Shown here one piece after another: positions 34,376 to 43,362 of a stretch of DNA of 64,000 nt. Under the pieces are notes generated by a model. It made no database searches, had not been told where the DNA came from, and worked only from the letters and a program-made list of their open reading frames with translations. The translations under genes and the position numbers were made by a program. Each line of letters opens with the position of its first letter. Within the stretch, counting starts at the first letter, position 1. The stretch is from Nodosilinea nodulosa PCC 7104 (lineage in GTDB: Bacteria > Cyanobacteriota > Cyanobacteriia > Phormidesmidales > Phormidesmidaceae), in the NCBI RefSeq assembly GCF_000309385.1, contig NZ_JH976538.1:375332-439331 (forward strand), given 5' to 3'.

Positions 34376-37171
34376 CTACCGCTTGCTGAGCCGTTGCCAG
34401 CCGTCTTCTAGCAGCGTGTAGAGCACCGGCACCACCACTAGACTCAGCAGGGTTGAGGTGATCAAGCCGCCGATGATGGCGACGGCCATGGGCTGCCGCA
34501 GCTCGGCCCCGGCCCCCAGGCCCAGGGCAATGGGCACCATGCCCAGCACCGTGGAGGCCGTGGTCATGAGAATGGGCCGCAGCCGCACCTGGCCTGTGAC
34601 TTTGATGGCGCGATCGCGGCTCAGCCCGGCCTCGCGCAGCTGGTTGATGTAGTCCATCAGCAGCAGGGCGTTTTTATCCAGCAGGCCCAGCAAAAACAGC
34701 AGCCCGATCACCGAGATCATGCCGAAGTCACTCTGGGTAATCAGCAGGGCCAGCATGGCCCCCACCAGGGCCAGGGGCAGCGACAGGCCCACCACCGCTG
34801 GCTCCAGCAGTCGCCCAAAGGGAATCCACAGCACCACCAGCATGCAGATCACCGCCAGGCCCAGGGTGGTGCCAAAGCTGCCCAGCACTTCGTTGAGCCG
34901 GGCCGAATCGCCCCCCAGATCGACCGTCACCCCCGGCGGCAGGATCTCGTTGGCGATCGCCACCATCTGATCGGTCGCCTTGCCCAGGGCCTGTCCGGCA
35001 CTCAAATTGGCGGTCACGTAGGCCACCCGCTGGCCGCTGCGCCGATTGATTTCGACAATCTCGCCAGCGCTGCCGACGGCTTCAGTGGTCGAGACATCCA
35101 CAAACCCCGGCAGCGCGGCCACCCGGTCTTTGAGCGCCGTCGCGGCCTGGTGGAGCTGGGCTAAATCCTCTCCTACCAGCACCACTTGCAGGGGCTTTTC
35201 GCCGCCGGTATCGACAAACTGGAGGTCTTCGACGCTGGTGGTCACCCCTGGAATCTGGGGCAGGTCAGCCCGCAGCTGATCCTGCACTTCGGCGGTGGTC
35301 AGGGCGCGATCGGGGCTGAGGGTGACGTAGAGCTTGCCCTGGTTGGGCTTGCCCCGCACCCCCACCGTGGTCAACACCGACGCCACCGCCGGGGCCTGGA
35401 GCACGGTGGCTTCGATCTGCTCGGCCACCGATTGGGACTGGGCAAAGATCAGCTGCATCGGATTGATCTGGGCCGCCGCCCCGGCCGCCTGGGCCAGCCT
35501 GGGGTTGCGGGCCTGCTGGGTCAGAACGCCGCTCGCGGCACTGCCCTGGGCGCCCGGCTGGGGCAGCGGCGCCTGGTAGGTGACATTGAACTCGCCCCGG
35601 TCGAGCTGGGGAATAAACCCCTGGGGCACCAGGGGAATCAGGGCAATGCCGGCCACCAGGCTGGCGATCGCCAGAGCCACCACCATCCACCGATGGCCCA
35701 AGGCCCACCCCAGCAGCCTGCTGTAGCGCCGCGCCAGCCAGCCGTTGGGCGGGGCTTCGGTGATCATGGCGGTCGTTTCGCTGGCCGCCGCAGGAGCGCC
35801 AGGGGGCAAATCCTCTGACCCAGCGGCCTCCGGAGGCAGCTCCGATCGCCTGCCGCGCAGCCAGTACACCGCCAGAACCGGCGACAGGGTGCGCGCCACC
35901 AGCAGCGAGGTAAGCACCGCCGCCGACACCGTCAGGCCAAAGGGTTTAAAGAACTGCCCCACGGTGCCCCCCATCAGGGCCACGGGCAAAAACACCGCCA
36001 CAATGCTCAGGGTCGACACCGACACCGTCAGGCCAATTTCTCGGGTTGCCCGCAGGGCCGCCTGTTTTGGCGATTCCCCCGCCTCCAGGTGGCGCATGAT
36101 GTTCTCCACATCGACGATGGCATCGTCCACGATGATGCCAATCACCAGGGCCAGGGCCAGCAGGGTAATGGTCTCCAGGTTGAAGCCGTAGATCGCCATC
36201 ACCACAAAGGTGCCGAGCAGCGAGGTAGGAATCGCCAGGGCCACAATCAGCGTGGCCCGCCAGTTTCTCAGAAACCAGAAGATGACCAGCACGGCGATCG
36301 CGATCGCCAGCACCAGCGAGTCAATGGTGGCCTGGGTGGATTCTTGAATGAAATTGGCCTGGGTCGCCGCTTTGGTGATCTGGAGGTCTGGCATCGCCGC
36401 TTGCAGGTTCTGCACCACGGCTTCGACATCGTTGACCACCGCCAGGGTGTTGGCGCTGCCCCGCTTGATCACCTGCAGGGCCAGGGCCTCGGCCCCGTTA
36501 AACCGAATCAGAGTGGGGGGATTGAGCAGATTGGTCGAGGGGTTTTTCGCGCCAGGGGCCTGGTTATTGGCCAGGGGCGGCGGGGCCAGGGTCTGCTGCC
36601 CGGCGGTGCCCTGGAGGTCGACCCGGAGAACGCCAGGAACGGCTTCCAGGGGCGGAATGACATCGGCCTTGACCCGCTCGGCCAGGGCCACCAGATCGCC
36701 ATCGGCGGCGCCCAGGGCGTAGCTAATGGCGGCTTCCTCGTTGAGGTTGAGGGGAATCACCTGGGTCTGGGTGGCCTCGGGCAGGGTCAGCTCCGCCAGC
36801 GCTTCCTCCACCGCCGCCGTTGAGGCTTCCAGGTCGGTGCCCACCTTAAACCGCAGGTTCAGAACGCTCTGCCCCGGATAGGTGGTCGAAAAAATGCGGT
36901 TTAGACCCTCCAGGGGTTCGAACTGGGCCTCCAGGGGCACCGTGAGCTGGGCCTCGGTCTCCAGGGCCGTGGCCAGCGGGGCAGAGCCGTTCACTACCAC
37001 CACCGGAAAGGTGATGTCGGGAAACAGCGCATACTCCAGGGAGCGAAAGGCGAACAGCCCGGCCACGCTGACCACCAGCCAGAACGCAATGGTCAATCCG
37101 GCATGGTTGATCGCCAGCTTAGAGAGGTTGAGGCGATCTTTGAGCAGCCGTGGGGGCGAGGCCTGGGGCAT
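34376..37171 (-). CDS. RND-family efflux pump (AcrB/HAE1-like)
   Basis: 931 residues, about 100 shorter than AcrB. The first membrane helix region is LTIAFWLVVSVAGLFAFRSLEYALFPDITFP, followed by the periplasmic loop (LEAQFEPLEGLNRIFSTTYPG). The proton-relay helix GIIVDDAIVDVENIMRHLEAG keeps the Asp-Asp pair, and the C-terminal half repeats the pattern (FGMISVIGLLFLLGLLDKNALLLMDYINQLREAG, RPILMTTASTVLGMVPIALGLGAGAELRQPMA). It would export hydrophobic compounds using the proton gradient. No membrane-fusion partner is adjacent; a TolC-like fragment lies at 50.6 kb. It is probably co-transcribed with the downstream ECF sigma gene. Confidence 0.92.
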   Translation of the reverse strand: MPQASPPRLLKDRLNLSKLAINHAGLTIAFWLVVSVAGLFAFRSLEYALFPDITFPVVVVNGSAPLATALETEAQLTVPLEAQFEPLEGLNRIFSTTYPGQSVLNLRFKVGTDLEASTAAVEEALAELTLPEATQTQVIPLNLNEEAAISYALGAADGDLVALAERVKADVIPPLEAVPGVLRVDLQGTAGQQTLAPPPLANNQAPGAKNPSTNLLNPPTLIRFNGAEALALQVIKRGSANTLAVVNDVEAVVQNLQAAMPDLQITKAATQANFIQESTQATIDSLVLAIAIAVLVIFWFLRNWRATLIVALAIPTSLLGTFVVMAIYGFNLETITLLALALVIGIIVDDAIVDVENIMRHLEAGESPKQAALRATREIGLTVSVSTLSIVAVFLPVALMGGTVGQFFKPFGLTVSAAVLTSLLVARTLSPVLAVYWLRGRRSELPPEAAGSEDLPPGAPAAASETTAMITEAPPNGWLARRYSRLLGWALGHRWMVVALAIASLVAGIALIPLVPQGFIPQLDRGEFNVTYQAPLPQPGAQGSAASGVLTQQARNPRLAQAAGAAAQINPMQLIFAQSQSVAEQIEATVLQAPAVASVLTTVGVRGKPNQGKLYVTLSPDRALTTAEVQDQLRADLPQIPGVTTSVEDLQFVDTGGEKPLQVVLVGEDLAQLHQAATALKDRVAALPGFVDVSTTEAVGSAGEIVEINRRSGQRVAYVTANLSAGQALGKATDQMVAIANEILPPGVTVDLGGDSARLNEVLGSFGTTLGLAVICMLVVLWIPFGRLLEPAVVGLSLPLALVGAMLALLITQSDFGMISVIGLLFLLGLLDKNALLLMDYINQLREAGLSRDRAIKVTGQVRLRPILMTTASTVLGMVPIALGLGAGAELRQPMAVAIIGGLITSTLLSLVVVPVLYTLLEDGWQRLSKR

Positions 37172-37240
37172 AGGATCTAGGCAAATAGGGCCATTGCAGA
37201 GAACGGGAGGTTGGAAGGCTCGACAGGGTAGGAGGTGTCC

Positions 37241-37288
37241 ATTCTAAGATGTGTCGTTCTAAGTCTGTCAGTTGTTCTAAATCTGTCA
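37241..37288. promoter_or_regulatory. Direct repeats in the divergent RND/hopanoid promoter region
   Basis: GTTCTAAGTCTGTCA (37256-37270) and GTTCTAAATCTGTCA (37274-37288) are direct repeats 18 bp apart, with a weaker third copy ATTCTAAGATGTGTC at 37241-37255. They lie between the divergent starts at 37171 and 37362 and look like tandem binding sites for an activator or repressor. Confidence 0.55.
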
Positions 37289-37361
37289 TAGTAAATCCAG
37301 AAAATTAGGGATTCACCAGTTCCAGCATGCCAATGGTACAGACGGCTTTAGGAGGGTTCAG

Positions 37362-38057
37362 GTGCCGCTAGCCGCTCCAGCAATCACAACGCTTTTGGTC
37401 CCCCAGGGGGCAGAGTATGCCGCTGTGTGCAGAGGCCTAAAGCCGCTGAAAAAGGCTGCGATCGCGCTGCCCCAGGTGGTGCCGATTCCCGTGGGTGGTG
37501 AGGCGGTGACGGCGCGGCTGAAAGCCCTGGAGCTGCCTCCAGGGGGCTGTTTGGTGATGGGACTGGGGGGAAGTCTATCGCCAGCGCTGGGGGTCGGGGC
37601 CGGGGTGATTGGTCAGCGCTGCCTGACGGTGGTGGAGGGTAGCGTGGTAGGGGATAGTCCTGGCCAGCCCAGCCCCGATTTAGTGGGTTGGATGCAGGAT
37701 CGGCTGGGTCACGCCGCTGGCTTGGGGACGGTGGTGACCAGCGATCGCATTCTCACCACCGCCGCCGCCAAGGCCGCCCTCCACCATCTCACCCAGGCCG
37801 ACGTGGTGGATATGGAGAGCAGCGCCGTCATTGCCGCCCTGGCGCCCCATCCAGTGGCGATTCTGCGGGTGATCAGCGATGATTACGATCAAACCCTGCC
37901 GGATATCACCGCCGCCCTGGGAGCCAACGGCGATCTCAAGCCCTGGCCCCTGGTTAAGAGCTTTATCCAGCAGCCCGGGGCAGCCGCCCATTTGATTGCT
38001 GGCTCCCTGCGCGGTCTCCGGCGGCTAGAAGCCCTAACCCATCAACTGTTTGTTTAG
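37362..38057 (+). CDS. hpnG: Nucleoside phosphorylase-like protein, probable HpnG
   Basis: 231 residues, GTG start at 37362 with AGGAGGG upstream. It has a PNP/MTA-nucleosidase fold: GGCLVMGLGGSLSPALGVG, a VVEGSVVGD segment, VVTSDRILTTAAAKAALHHLTQADVVDMESSAVIAAL (the ME motif that binds ribose) and the final ISDDYDQTLPDI (catalytic Asp region). The fold alone would allow several purine nucleosidase roles. The adjacent HpnO-like aminotransferase points to HpnG, which removes adenine from adenosylhopane on the way to ribosylhopane and bacteriohopanetetrol. The gene is 5 bp from the next one. The assignment depends on context. Confidence 0.7.
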   Translation: MPLAAPAITTLLVPQGAEYAAVCRGLKPLKKAAIALPQVVPIPVGGEAVTARLKALELPPGGCLVMGLGGSLSPALGVGAGVIGQRCLTVVEGSVVGDSPGQPSPDLVGWMQDRLGHAAGLGTVVTSDRILTTAAAKAALHHLTQADVVDMESSAVIAALAPHPVAILRVISDDYDQTLPDITAALGANGDLKPWPLVKSFIQQPGAAAHLIAGSLRGLRRLEALTHQLFV

Positions 38058-38062
38058 CCTCT

Positions 38063-39451
38063 ATGGACATTCTTCAACGGCTGAAAGCGCGCCAGGCCGA
38101 AAATTTTGATCTGCACACCCAGCACCTCAACGCCCAGATGGTCAACGTGCTCAAGACCATTGGCTTCAATCGCCAGTACGTGCGGGCCGAAGGCCCCTAC
38201 CTGTACGACCAGGAGGGCCACCAGTACCTGGATTTGCTGGCCGGGTTTGGGGTGTTTGCCCTGGGGCGCAACCATCCCACCGTAGTCCAAGTGCTGCAAG
38301 ACGTGCTGGGGGCCAGCCTGCCCAACCTGGTGCAGCTCGATGTGTCGCTGCTGTCGGGGCTGCTGGCGGAAAAGCTGGTGGAAGTCACCCCCCCCGGCCT
38401 CGATCGCATCTTTTTTGCCAACTCCGGCACCGAAGCCGTGGAGGCAGCGATTAAGTTCAGCCGCTACGCCACCGGGCGCAGCAAAATTGTCTTCTGCTCC
38501 GGGGGCTACCATGGCCTCACCCTGGGGTCGCTGTCCGCCACCGGAGACGACTATTTTCGCGCCGGCTTTGGCCCCCTGCTGCCCGACTTCATCGAGGTGC
38601 CCTTTGGCGATCTGGCCGCCCTGGAGCAGGCTCTACACCGCAGGGATGTAGCCGCCTTCATCACCGAACCAATCCAGGGCCACGGCGTCTGGATTCCGCC
38701 TGAGGACTATTTACCGGGTGCCGCCGCCCTCTGCCAGCGCACCGGCACCCTGTTCGTGGCCGATGAGGTGCAGACCGGCCTGGGCCGCACCGGCCAGTGG
38801 TGGGCGGTGGATCACTGGGGGGTGGAACCCGACATTCTCTGCGTGGCCAAGGCGCTCTCCGGCGGGTTTGTGCCCGTGGGGGCGGTGGCCTGTCGGCAGT
38901 GGATCTTTGAAAAAATGTTTAACCGCATGGATCGGGCTGTGGTGCACGGCAGCACCTTCGGCAAAAATAACCTGGCCATGGCGGCGGGGCTGGCCACCCT
39001 GGAGGTGCTGGAAACCGAAAACCTGATTGCCAATTCCGCCCGCATGGGAGAACGGATGCTTGCCGACTTGCAGCCACTAGTCACCCAGTACGAGTGCCTC
39101 AAAGAAGTGCGGGGCCGGGGCCTGATGATCGCCCTGGAGTTTGCCGAGCCCCGCAGCCTGTCGCTCAAAATGGCCTGGAAAATGCTGGAGGCCGCCAACC
39201 AGGGCCTGTTTTCCCAGATGATTACGGTGCCTCTGTTTGAGCGGCATCGGATTCTCTCCCAGGTGGCGGGCCACGGCATGAATGTGGTCAAGTTTATTCC
39301 GCCCCTGACGCTGACCGAGGGCGATCGCCAGTGGATAGTCGAGGGCGTTACCGATGTGGTCGCCGATGCCCACCGGGTGCCAGGGGCCGCCTGGGACTTT
39401 GGCAAGTCGCTGGCCACCAAGGCTCTGCGGATGAAAGCCGGAGTGGGCTAA
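38063..39451 (+). CDS. hpnO: Class III aminotransferase, probable HpnO
   Basis: 462 residues. The PLP lysine lies in LCVAKALSGGFVPVGAV; other class III marks are FFANSGTEAVEAAIKFSR, FVADEVQTGLGRTG and VHGSTFGKNNLAMAAGLATLEVL. The N-terminal stretch HLNAQMVNVLKTIGFNRQYVRAEGPYLYDQEGHQYLDLLAGFGVFALGRNHP is as I recall HpnO, which makes 35-aminobacteriohopanetriol from an oxidised hopanoid side chain. Translation is probably coupled with the hpnG-like gene (5-bp gap) and the sulfotransferase (3-bp gap). Hopanoids are membrane lipids, and the enzyme is expected to be cytoplasmic or membrane-associated. Confidence 0.78.
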   Translation: MDILQRLKARQAENFDLHTQHLNAQMVNVLKTIGFNRQYVRAEGPYLYDQEGHQYLDLLAGFGVFALGRNHPTVVQVLQDVLGASLPNLVQLDVSLLSGLLAEKLVEVTPPGLDRIFFANSGTEAVEAAIKFSRYATGRSKIVFCSGGYHGLTLGSLSATGDDYFRAGFGPLLPDFIEVPFGDLAALEQALHRRDVAAFITEPIQGHGVWIPPEDYLPGAAALCQRTGTLFVADEVQTGLGRTGQWWAVDHWGVEPDILCVAKALSGGFVPVGAVACRQWIFEKMFNRMDRAVVHGSTFGKNNLAMAAGLATLEVLETENLIANSARMGERMLADLQPLVTQYECLKEVRGRGLMIALEFAEPRSLSLKMAWKMLEAANQGLFSQMITVPLFERHRILSQVAGHGMNVVKFIPPLTLTEGDRQWIVEGVTDVVADAHRVPGAAWDFGKSLATKALRMKAGVG

Positions 39452-39454
39452 GGC

Positions 39455-40573
39455 ATGGCGAGCCTGTTTCATCCCCTCTGCGGCAGCACCCCCGCTACCC
39501 TGTGGCGGCTGTTCTCCAGTCAGGGCGGCGTTTCGCCCCAGCGCCTGCCCCAGGCTGCGATCGCCATGGCCGTAGCCCTGGCCCGCTGGCCCTTTTCTCT
39601 GGCGGAGCAGCGGCAGACGGCTAGCGTATTGAGTGAACCGATGCCGCCGCCGATTTTTATCGTCGGCTACTGGCGATCGGGCACTACCCATCTGCACAAC
39701 CTGCTCAGCCAGTCCGACGCCTTTGGCTACATTACCCCCCTGGCCACCGGCCTGCCCTGGGATATTCTCGGCATCGTCCGCCGCCTGGAGCCGCTGCTGG
39801 AAAAGGCGCTGCCCAGCGATCGCTACGTCGACAATGTGGCTGTCACCCCCACCTCCCCCCAGGAGGACGCCATTCCCTTGGCCACCATGGGCGCGCCGTC
39901 CTACTACCACGGCCTGTACTTTCCCCAGCAGTTGCGCCGCCACTTCGAGCGCGGAGTGTTTTTTGAGGGCTGCGATGCGGCGGCGATCGCCCAGTGGCAG
40001 CGCTACCAGGCCCAGCTGCTCCACAAGGTCTCCATCCATCAGCAGGGCAAACCGCTGCTGATCAAAAACCCGGTGTACACGGCCCACGTGGCCCGGCTTC
40101 GCCAGCTCTGGCCCGAGGCCAAATTCATCCACATCTACCGCAATCCCTACGTGGTGTTTCCCTCCACCCGCCACTTTTTTCTGCGGCTGCTGCCGGAGCT
40201 GGCCCTGCAAACCTACGACGCCGACGCCATGCTCCCCCTGGTGGAGGAGCTAATTTTAGACAGCTACCCCCGCATGATCGCCGCCCTGCAAACGGACAGC
40301 GCCACCCTGCCCAAAAACCAGTTCGCCGAAATTCGCTTTGAGGATTTTGAGAAAGCCCCCCTGAATACCCTGGAGCAGGTCTACGCCACCCTGGAACTGG
40401 AAGATTTTGACCGGGCGCGATCTCAGTTTGAGCGCTATCTAGACGGGCTGCGAGGCTATCAGAAAAATCGCTATGACCTCGATCCTGAGCTGATTCAGCG
40501 GGTAGAGGAGCACTGGGCAGCGCTGATTCAGCAGTGGGGCTACGAAAAGCCCCCAGCCGGAGGAGGCGCTTAG
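39455..40573 (+). CDS. PAPS-dependent sulfotransferase
   Basis: 372 residues. The 5'-phosphosulfate loop is IFIVGYWRSGTTHLHNLL, the 3'-phosphate-binding part is KFIHIYRNPYVVFPSTRHFF, and FEDFEKAPLNTLEQVYATL follows as in family Sulfotransfer_3. The start is 3 bp after the hpnO-like stop, so the gene is in a coupled three-gene operon. Such enzymes transfer sulfate from PAPS to hydroxyl or amino groups of lipids, glycans or proteins. The context suggests a hopanoid or other membrane lipid acceptor, which is inference; I know of no described sulfated hopanoid pathway to compare with. Confidence 0.85.
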   Translation: MASLFHPLCGSTPATLWRLFSSQGGVSPQRLPQAAIAMAVALARWPFSLAEQRQTASVLSEPMPPPIFIVGYWRSGTTHLHNLLSQSDAFGYITPLATGLPWDILGIVRRLEPLLEKALPSDRYVDNVAVTPTSPQEDAIPLATMGAPSYYHGLYFPQQLRRHFERGVFFEGCDAAAIAQWQRYQAQLLHKVSIHQQGKPLLIKNPVYTAHVARLRQLWPEAKFIHIYRNPYVVFPSTRHFFLRLLPELALQTYDADAMLPLVEELILDSYPRMIAALQTDSATLPKNQFAEIRFEDFEKAPLNTLEQVYATLELEDFDRARSQFERYLDGLRGYQKNRYDLDPELIQRVEEHWAALIQQWGYEKPPAGGGA

Positions 40574-40709
40574 GCAGCTCCCGATACCGATTCCCCATCA
40601 GCTGAGGCAGAGCACAGGAGCAGTGATTTCAAGCATCAAGCATGGCTCGAAGGCTTCAGCCCCATGGTCACCCAGGCCCCGCCTAAAAGCCTTTGATTAT
40701 GCCATGGCG

Positions 40710-41339
40710 CTACGGCTGCTCCCTTGCGATCGCACCGGGCCGGATATCGCCATCGGGCACATAGGTGCTCATCACCACGCCCGTGGTCGAAACCTGGGAG
40801 CGCAGGAGCCGCAGGGCAAATGGTCTGGCCGTTTCGCCAAAGAGACGCTTGCCCCGCCCCAGCACCACGGGAAACGTCCACAGGTTGTACTCGTCGATCA
40901 AGGATGCAGGCTGCAATGTTTGAATCAAATGGCTGCTGCCAATGATCTGCAGGTCTGGACCTGGTTGGGCCTTGAGGTCGGTGATGGCCGAGACCACATC
41001 GCCCTGGAGCAGGATGGAGTTGTTCCACGAGAGCGTCGTCAGAGTGCGCGAAGCCACATACTTTCGGGTGGCATTGAATGTCTTCGCGATCGGATGGTCG
41101 TCGGGCTGGTAAGGCCAGTAGGCCTCGAAGATCTCGTAGGTTCTACGACCGAGCACCAGTTCCCGATCCTTACCGTTAAAACCTGCGGCGGAGAGATCCA
41201 TGTCCTCGTCCGCAAAGCCAGCCATCCAGCCGCCCAGGGTAAAGCCGCCCGTCGGGTCTTCGTCCGGGCCGCCGGGCGCTTGCATAATGCCGTCCAGCGA
41301 CACAAACGTAGATACGATCAGCTTTCTCATGGGGAACAC
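40710..41339 (-). CDS. Dihydrofolate reductase-like protein (RibD C-terminal domain)
   Basis: 209 residues. MRKLIVSTFVSLDGIMQAPGG and a VLGRRTYEIFEAYWP segment, then KYVASRTLTTLSWNNSILLQGDVVSAI and DLQIIGSSHLIQTLQ, are the RibD_C/DHFR-fold pattern (YyaP/YwjB type). It binds NADPH by the fold; the substrate is unknown. The group is often encoded near ECF42 sigma factors and YCII proteins, as here. It is the last gene of a minus-strand series from 44348, and the coding strand begins right after the ATG at 41339. Confidence 0.88.
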   Translation of the reverse strand: MFPMRKLIVSTFVSLDGIMQAPGGPDEDPTGGFTLGGWMAGFADEDMDLSAAGFNGKDRELVLGRRTYEIFEAYWPYQPDDHPIAKTFNATRKYVASRTLTTLSWNNSILLQGDVVSAITDLKAQPGPDLQIIGSSHLIQTLQPASLIDEYNLWTFPVVLGRGKRLFGETARPFALRLLRSQVSTTGVVMSTYVPDGDIRPGAIAREQP

Positions 41340-41389
41340 TCTCGTTTTACAGAATGAGTGAGCGTCAGGCAGCGCTGGGCAAGGCGAAC

Positions 41390-41914
41390 TCAGGTTGACC
41401 GAGTGCGCAGCTGGCCCTCGTAATCGCGCTTGCCCAGCGGTACGCCGTTAGATCTCAAAATGTCGTAGGCGGTCACGGTGTGGAAGTGGAAGTTCGGCAG
41501 CGAGAACGAGAGGATGAGCGTCTCGGCAGTGAAGGCGAGCTGGCGCGGCCCAATCTGAAGATCCAAGTCTTTGCCTTCCCACTCATTTACTTCATCTGGA
41601 GTGAGCGCACTCAGGGCGGCTTCCGCCCGGGCCATCATCGCCCGCAGTTCGGTGAACGGCACCGGGCCTACTAGAGCTGGCGGCGCAAACAGGCCAGTTC
41701 TCATGGCCTCGAAGCCCCAGACGGAGTGGTGCCACGCCGCTTCAATCTGAAAGTGGAATGGTGCCATGTCCCGGTAGAGGCGCATGTTCACGAAGGAATC
41801 TGGGTCGGCACCAGCGTCGGCACAGTGCGTAGCGGCGCGGTCCAGAAAGCCCGCGACGGCGCGTACGGTTTGCAAAAACGAGGGGACACTGAGGTCATAG
41901 AGCGATGTAGCCAT
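41390..41914 (-). CDS. DUF1993 domain protein
   Basis: 174 residues from the ATG at 41914, which has an AGAGGTG ribosome site; a longer frame to 42010 covers the 3' spacer of the upstream gene. The pattern SLYDLSVPSFLQTVRAVAGFLDRAATHC, LRLYRDMAPFHFQIEAAWHH and ISFSLPNFHFHTVTAYDILRSNGVPLGKRDYEG fits DUF1993 (DinB-like four-helix proteins with a putative metal site, including the FHFHT segment). Function is unknown. It sits between the VOC protein and the reductase in the set that often accompanies ECF42 sigma factors. Confidence 0.85.
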   Translation of the reverse strand: MATSLYDLSVPSFLQTVRAVAGFLDRAATHCADAGADPDSFVNMRLYRDMAPFHFQIEAAWHHSVWGFEAMRTGLFAPPALVGPVPFTELRAMMARAEAALSALTPDEVNEWEGKDLDLQIGPRQLAFTAETLILSFSLPNFHFHTVTAYDILRSNGVPLGKRDYEGQLRTRST

Positions 41915-42022
41915 GGGCACCTCTGGTTGGCCGGTGACGGTGTCGGAGTTCGCGGTGCGGCAGAGAACAGCGGTGGTCTCTTTTTGCAATTGTTCAAGCT
42001 TCTGAGGCACGTTTGAGGAAGG

Positions 42023-42496
42023 TCAGCCGTTTGCTGCGCGCTCAATCTCGGCGATGTCAATCTTCATCATTTCCATCATCGCCTCCTGGACTCGACGAGC
42101 GCGCTGCCGGTCAGGATCGTTGAGCAATTCGATCAGCCGGGTCGGAACGATCTGCCAGGTTAGCCCCCAGCGATCTTTGATCCAGCCGCAGGCAATTTCG
42201 GAGCCGCCATCGGCAAGGGCCGCCCACAGGCGATCGACCTCAGCCTGATCGTCGCAGTAAATCTGGAACGACACGGCTTCGGTGAAGGAAAACTGCGGGC
42301 CGCCGTTCAGTCCCATGTATTGCGTTCCGGCTAAGGTGAATTCGACGGTCAGCACGGTATCGGCCGGGCCGCTCGGGGTGTCAGTCAGTGATTTCAAGAC
42401 CCGGTCAATCCTTGAATCGGGCAGCAGCGAAACATAAAATTGCGCCGCCGCTTCAGCGTCGCCATCAAACCATAGACAGGGAACAACTTTCTGCAT
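42023..42496 (-). CDS. VOC-family protein (PhnB / 3-demethylubiquinone methyltransferase-like)
   Basis: 157 residues. The pattern VVPCLWFDGDAEAAAQFYVSLLPDSRID, VEFTLAGTQYMGLNGGPQFSFTEAVSFQIYC and CGWIKDRWGLTWQIVPTRLIELL is the glyoxalase/bleomycin-resistance (VOC) fold, of the group labelled 3-demethylubiquinone-9 methyltransferase-like. The last 30 residues (RRVQEAMMEMMKIDIAEIERA) are typical of this group. Enzymatic role is unknown. Co-encoding with YCII proteins and ECF42 sigma factors is common. Confidence 0.9.
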   Translation of the reverse strand: MQKVVPCLWFDGDAEAAAQFYVSLLPDSRIDRVLKSLTDTPSGPADTVLTVEFTLAGTQYMGLNGGPQFSFTEAVSFQIYCDDQAEVDRLWAALADGGSEIACGWIKDRWGLTWQIVPTRLIELLNDPDRQRARRVQEAMMEMMKIDIAEIERAANG

Positions 42497-42612
42497 GACG
42501 TTTCATCCAGTGGAGTGAAATAATAACCCGCCTCGACGGCGTATGAGTCTTTGAGCTATTACCAGTAGTCTTGTGCCCCTCCATAGAAGTGCTCGTTAAA
42601 CTGTGATTTACA

Positions 42613-43206
42613 TCACAAGTGAGTTTGAATAAAACTCTCTGTTGAGTTCACATGGGGAAATGCTTCGTCTGGAATGTCTAGATCCAGCGCTCGGCACAGC
42701 GGCTCCCAACCGTCACCGGCTTTCCATTCCAGTAGCCTGTGCCCTAAGTTAGAGTTTCGAACACGCTCATTATGATGATTGAAAGCTTCTATACAAGCGG
42801 AGCGATTAGCCGTGTCTGTGGTGAACCGATGCGCAAACAGTTCGTCTACCATAGAGCGCCACTCGCCTTCTGATTCCCTAATTCTAGGAAAGATTGTTGA
42901 GCTTGCGCTTTGCCACCAGGAATCAGCGTCTCTGTAGGAAAGAATCACGAGGGAGTCAGGGTAAATGGTGCTTAACTCAGGCCAAAACGAGCTTGAAGGC
43001 CAATCTACTGCGGCAATATAGCCGTCAAAGACTGCTGACCAATCAATATTTTCACCGCGAGATGCAGCAGACCAGAGAGGAATATGTTCCGGATGGGAAA
43101 ATACCTCGCTCATGTGATAGCAAGGCTTGCCAAGAAGACGCTCAAGTGCCAATTTGAGTGACTTTGTTCCAGTTCGACCAAGTCCAGCTCCTACTACTTT
43201 CAACAT
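42613..43206 (-). CDS. Sulfotransferase-family P-loop protein
   Basis: 197 residues. The N-terminal VVGAGLGRTGTKSLKLALERLLGKPCYHMSEVF is the PAPS-binding loop of the Sulfotransfer_4 group, followed by FPGYIAAVDWPSSSFWPEL-like and SLVILSYRDADSWWQSA segments and the end GDGWEPLCRALDLDIPDEAFPHVNSTE. It is unrelated in detail to the sulfotransferase at 39455. The acceptor is unknown. It is on the same strand as its neighbours, with only 10 bp to the DUF4287 remnant. Confidence 0.85.
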   Translation of the reverse strand: MLKVVGAGLGRTGTKSLKLALERLLGKPCYHMSEVFSHPEHIPLWSAASRGENIDWSAVFDGYIAAVDWPSSSFWPELSTIYPDSLVILSYRDADSWWQSASSTIFPRIRESEGEWRSMVDELFAHRFTTDTANRSACIEAFNHHNERVRNSNLGHRLLEWKAGDGWEPLCRALDLDIPDEAFPHVNSTESFIQTHL

Positions 43207-43216
43207 AAATAAAAAA

Positions 43217-43357
43217 TCATCCCCAAAAACAACTCTTTAGCAGCTCGTTAGGCCTCTCTCTTAGCACTTTGAACCAATGACTGACTGGCTTGCCATAGGC
43301 TTTTTCAACGGAAGGGAAGTAGGAAGCAGGGCCTTTAACCTTGTTCGCTTCTGGCAT
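43217..43357 (-). pseudogene. Truncated DUF4287 protein
   Basis: 46 residues. MPEANKVKGPASYFPSVEKAYGKPVSHW is the N-terminal half of DUF4287, a small domain usually about 70 residues that continues into a helix with LKxxHGLGHGHANA; here the frame ends early with PNELLKSCFWG. DUF4287 proteins are often encoded next to YCII proteins. It starts 5 bp after the YCII stop. It is either a remnant or a shortened version. Confidence 0.6.
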
Positions 43358-43362
43358 ATTAT

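Noticed and set aside
35186-36823. Long plus-strand frames opposite the RND pump gene
   Set aside because: Gly/Gln/Arg-rich shadow frames on the antisense strand of a clear membrane transporter.
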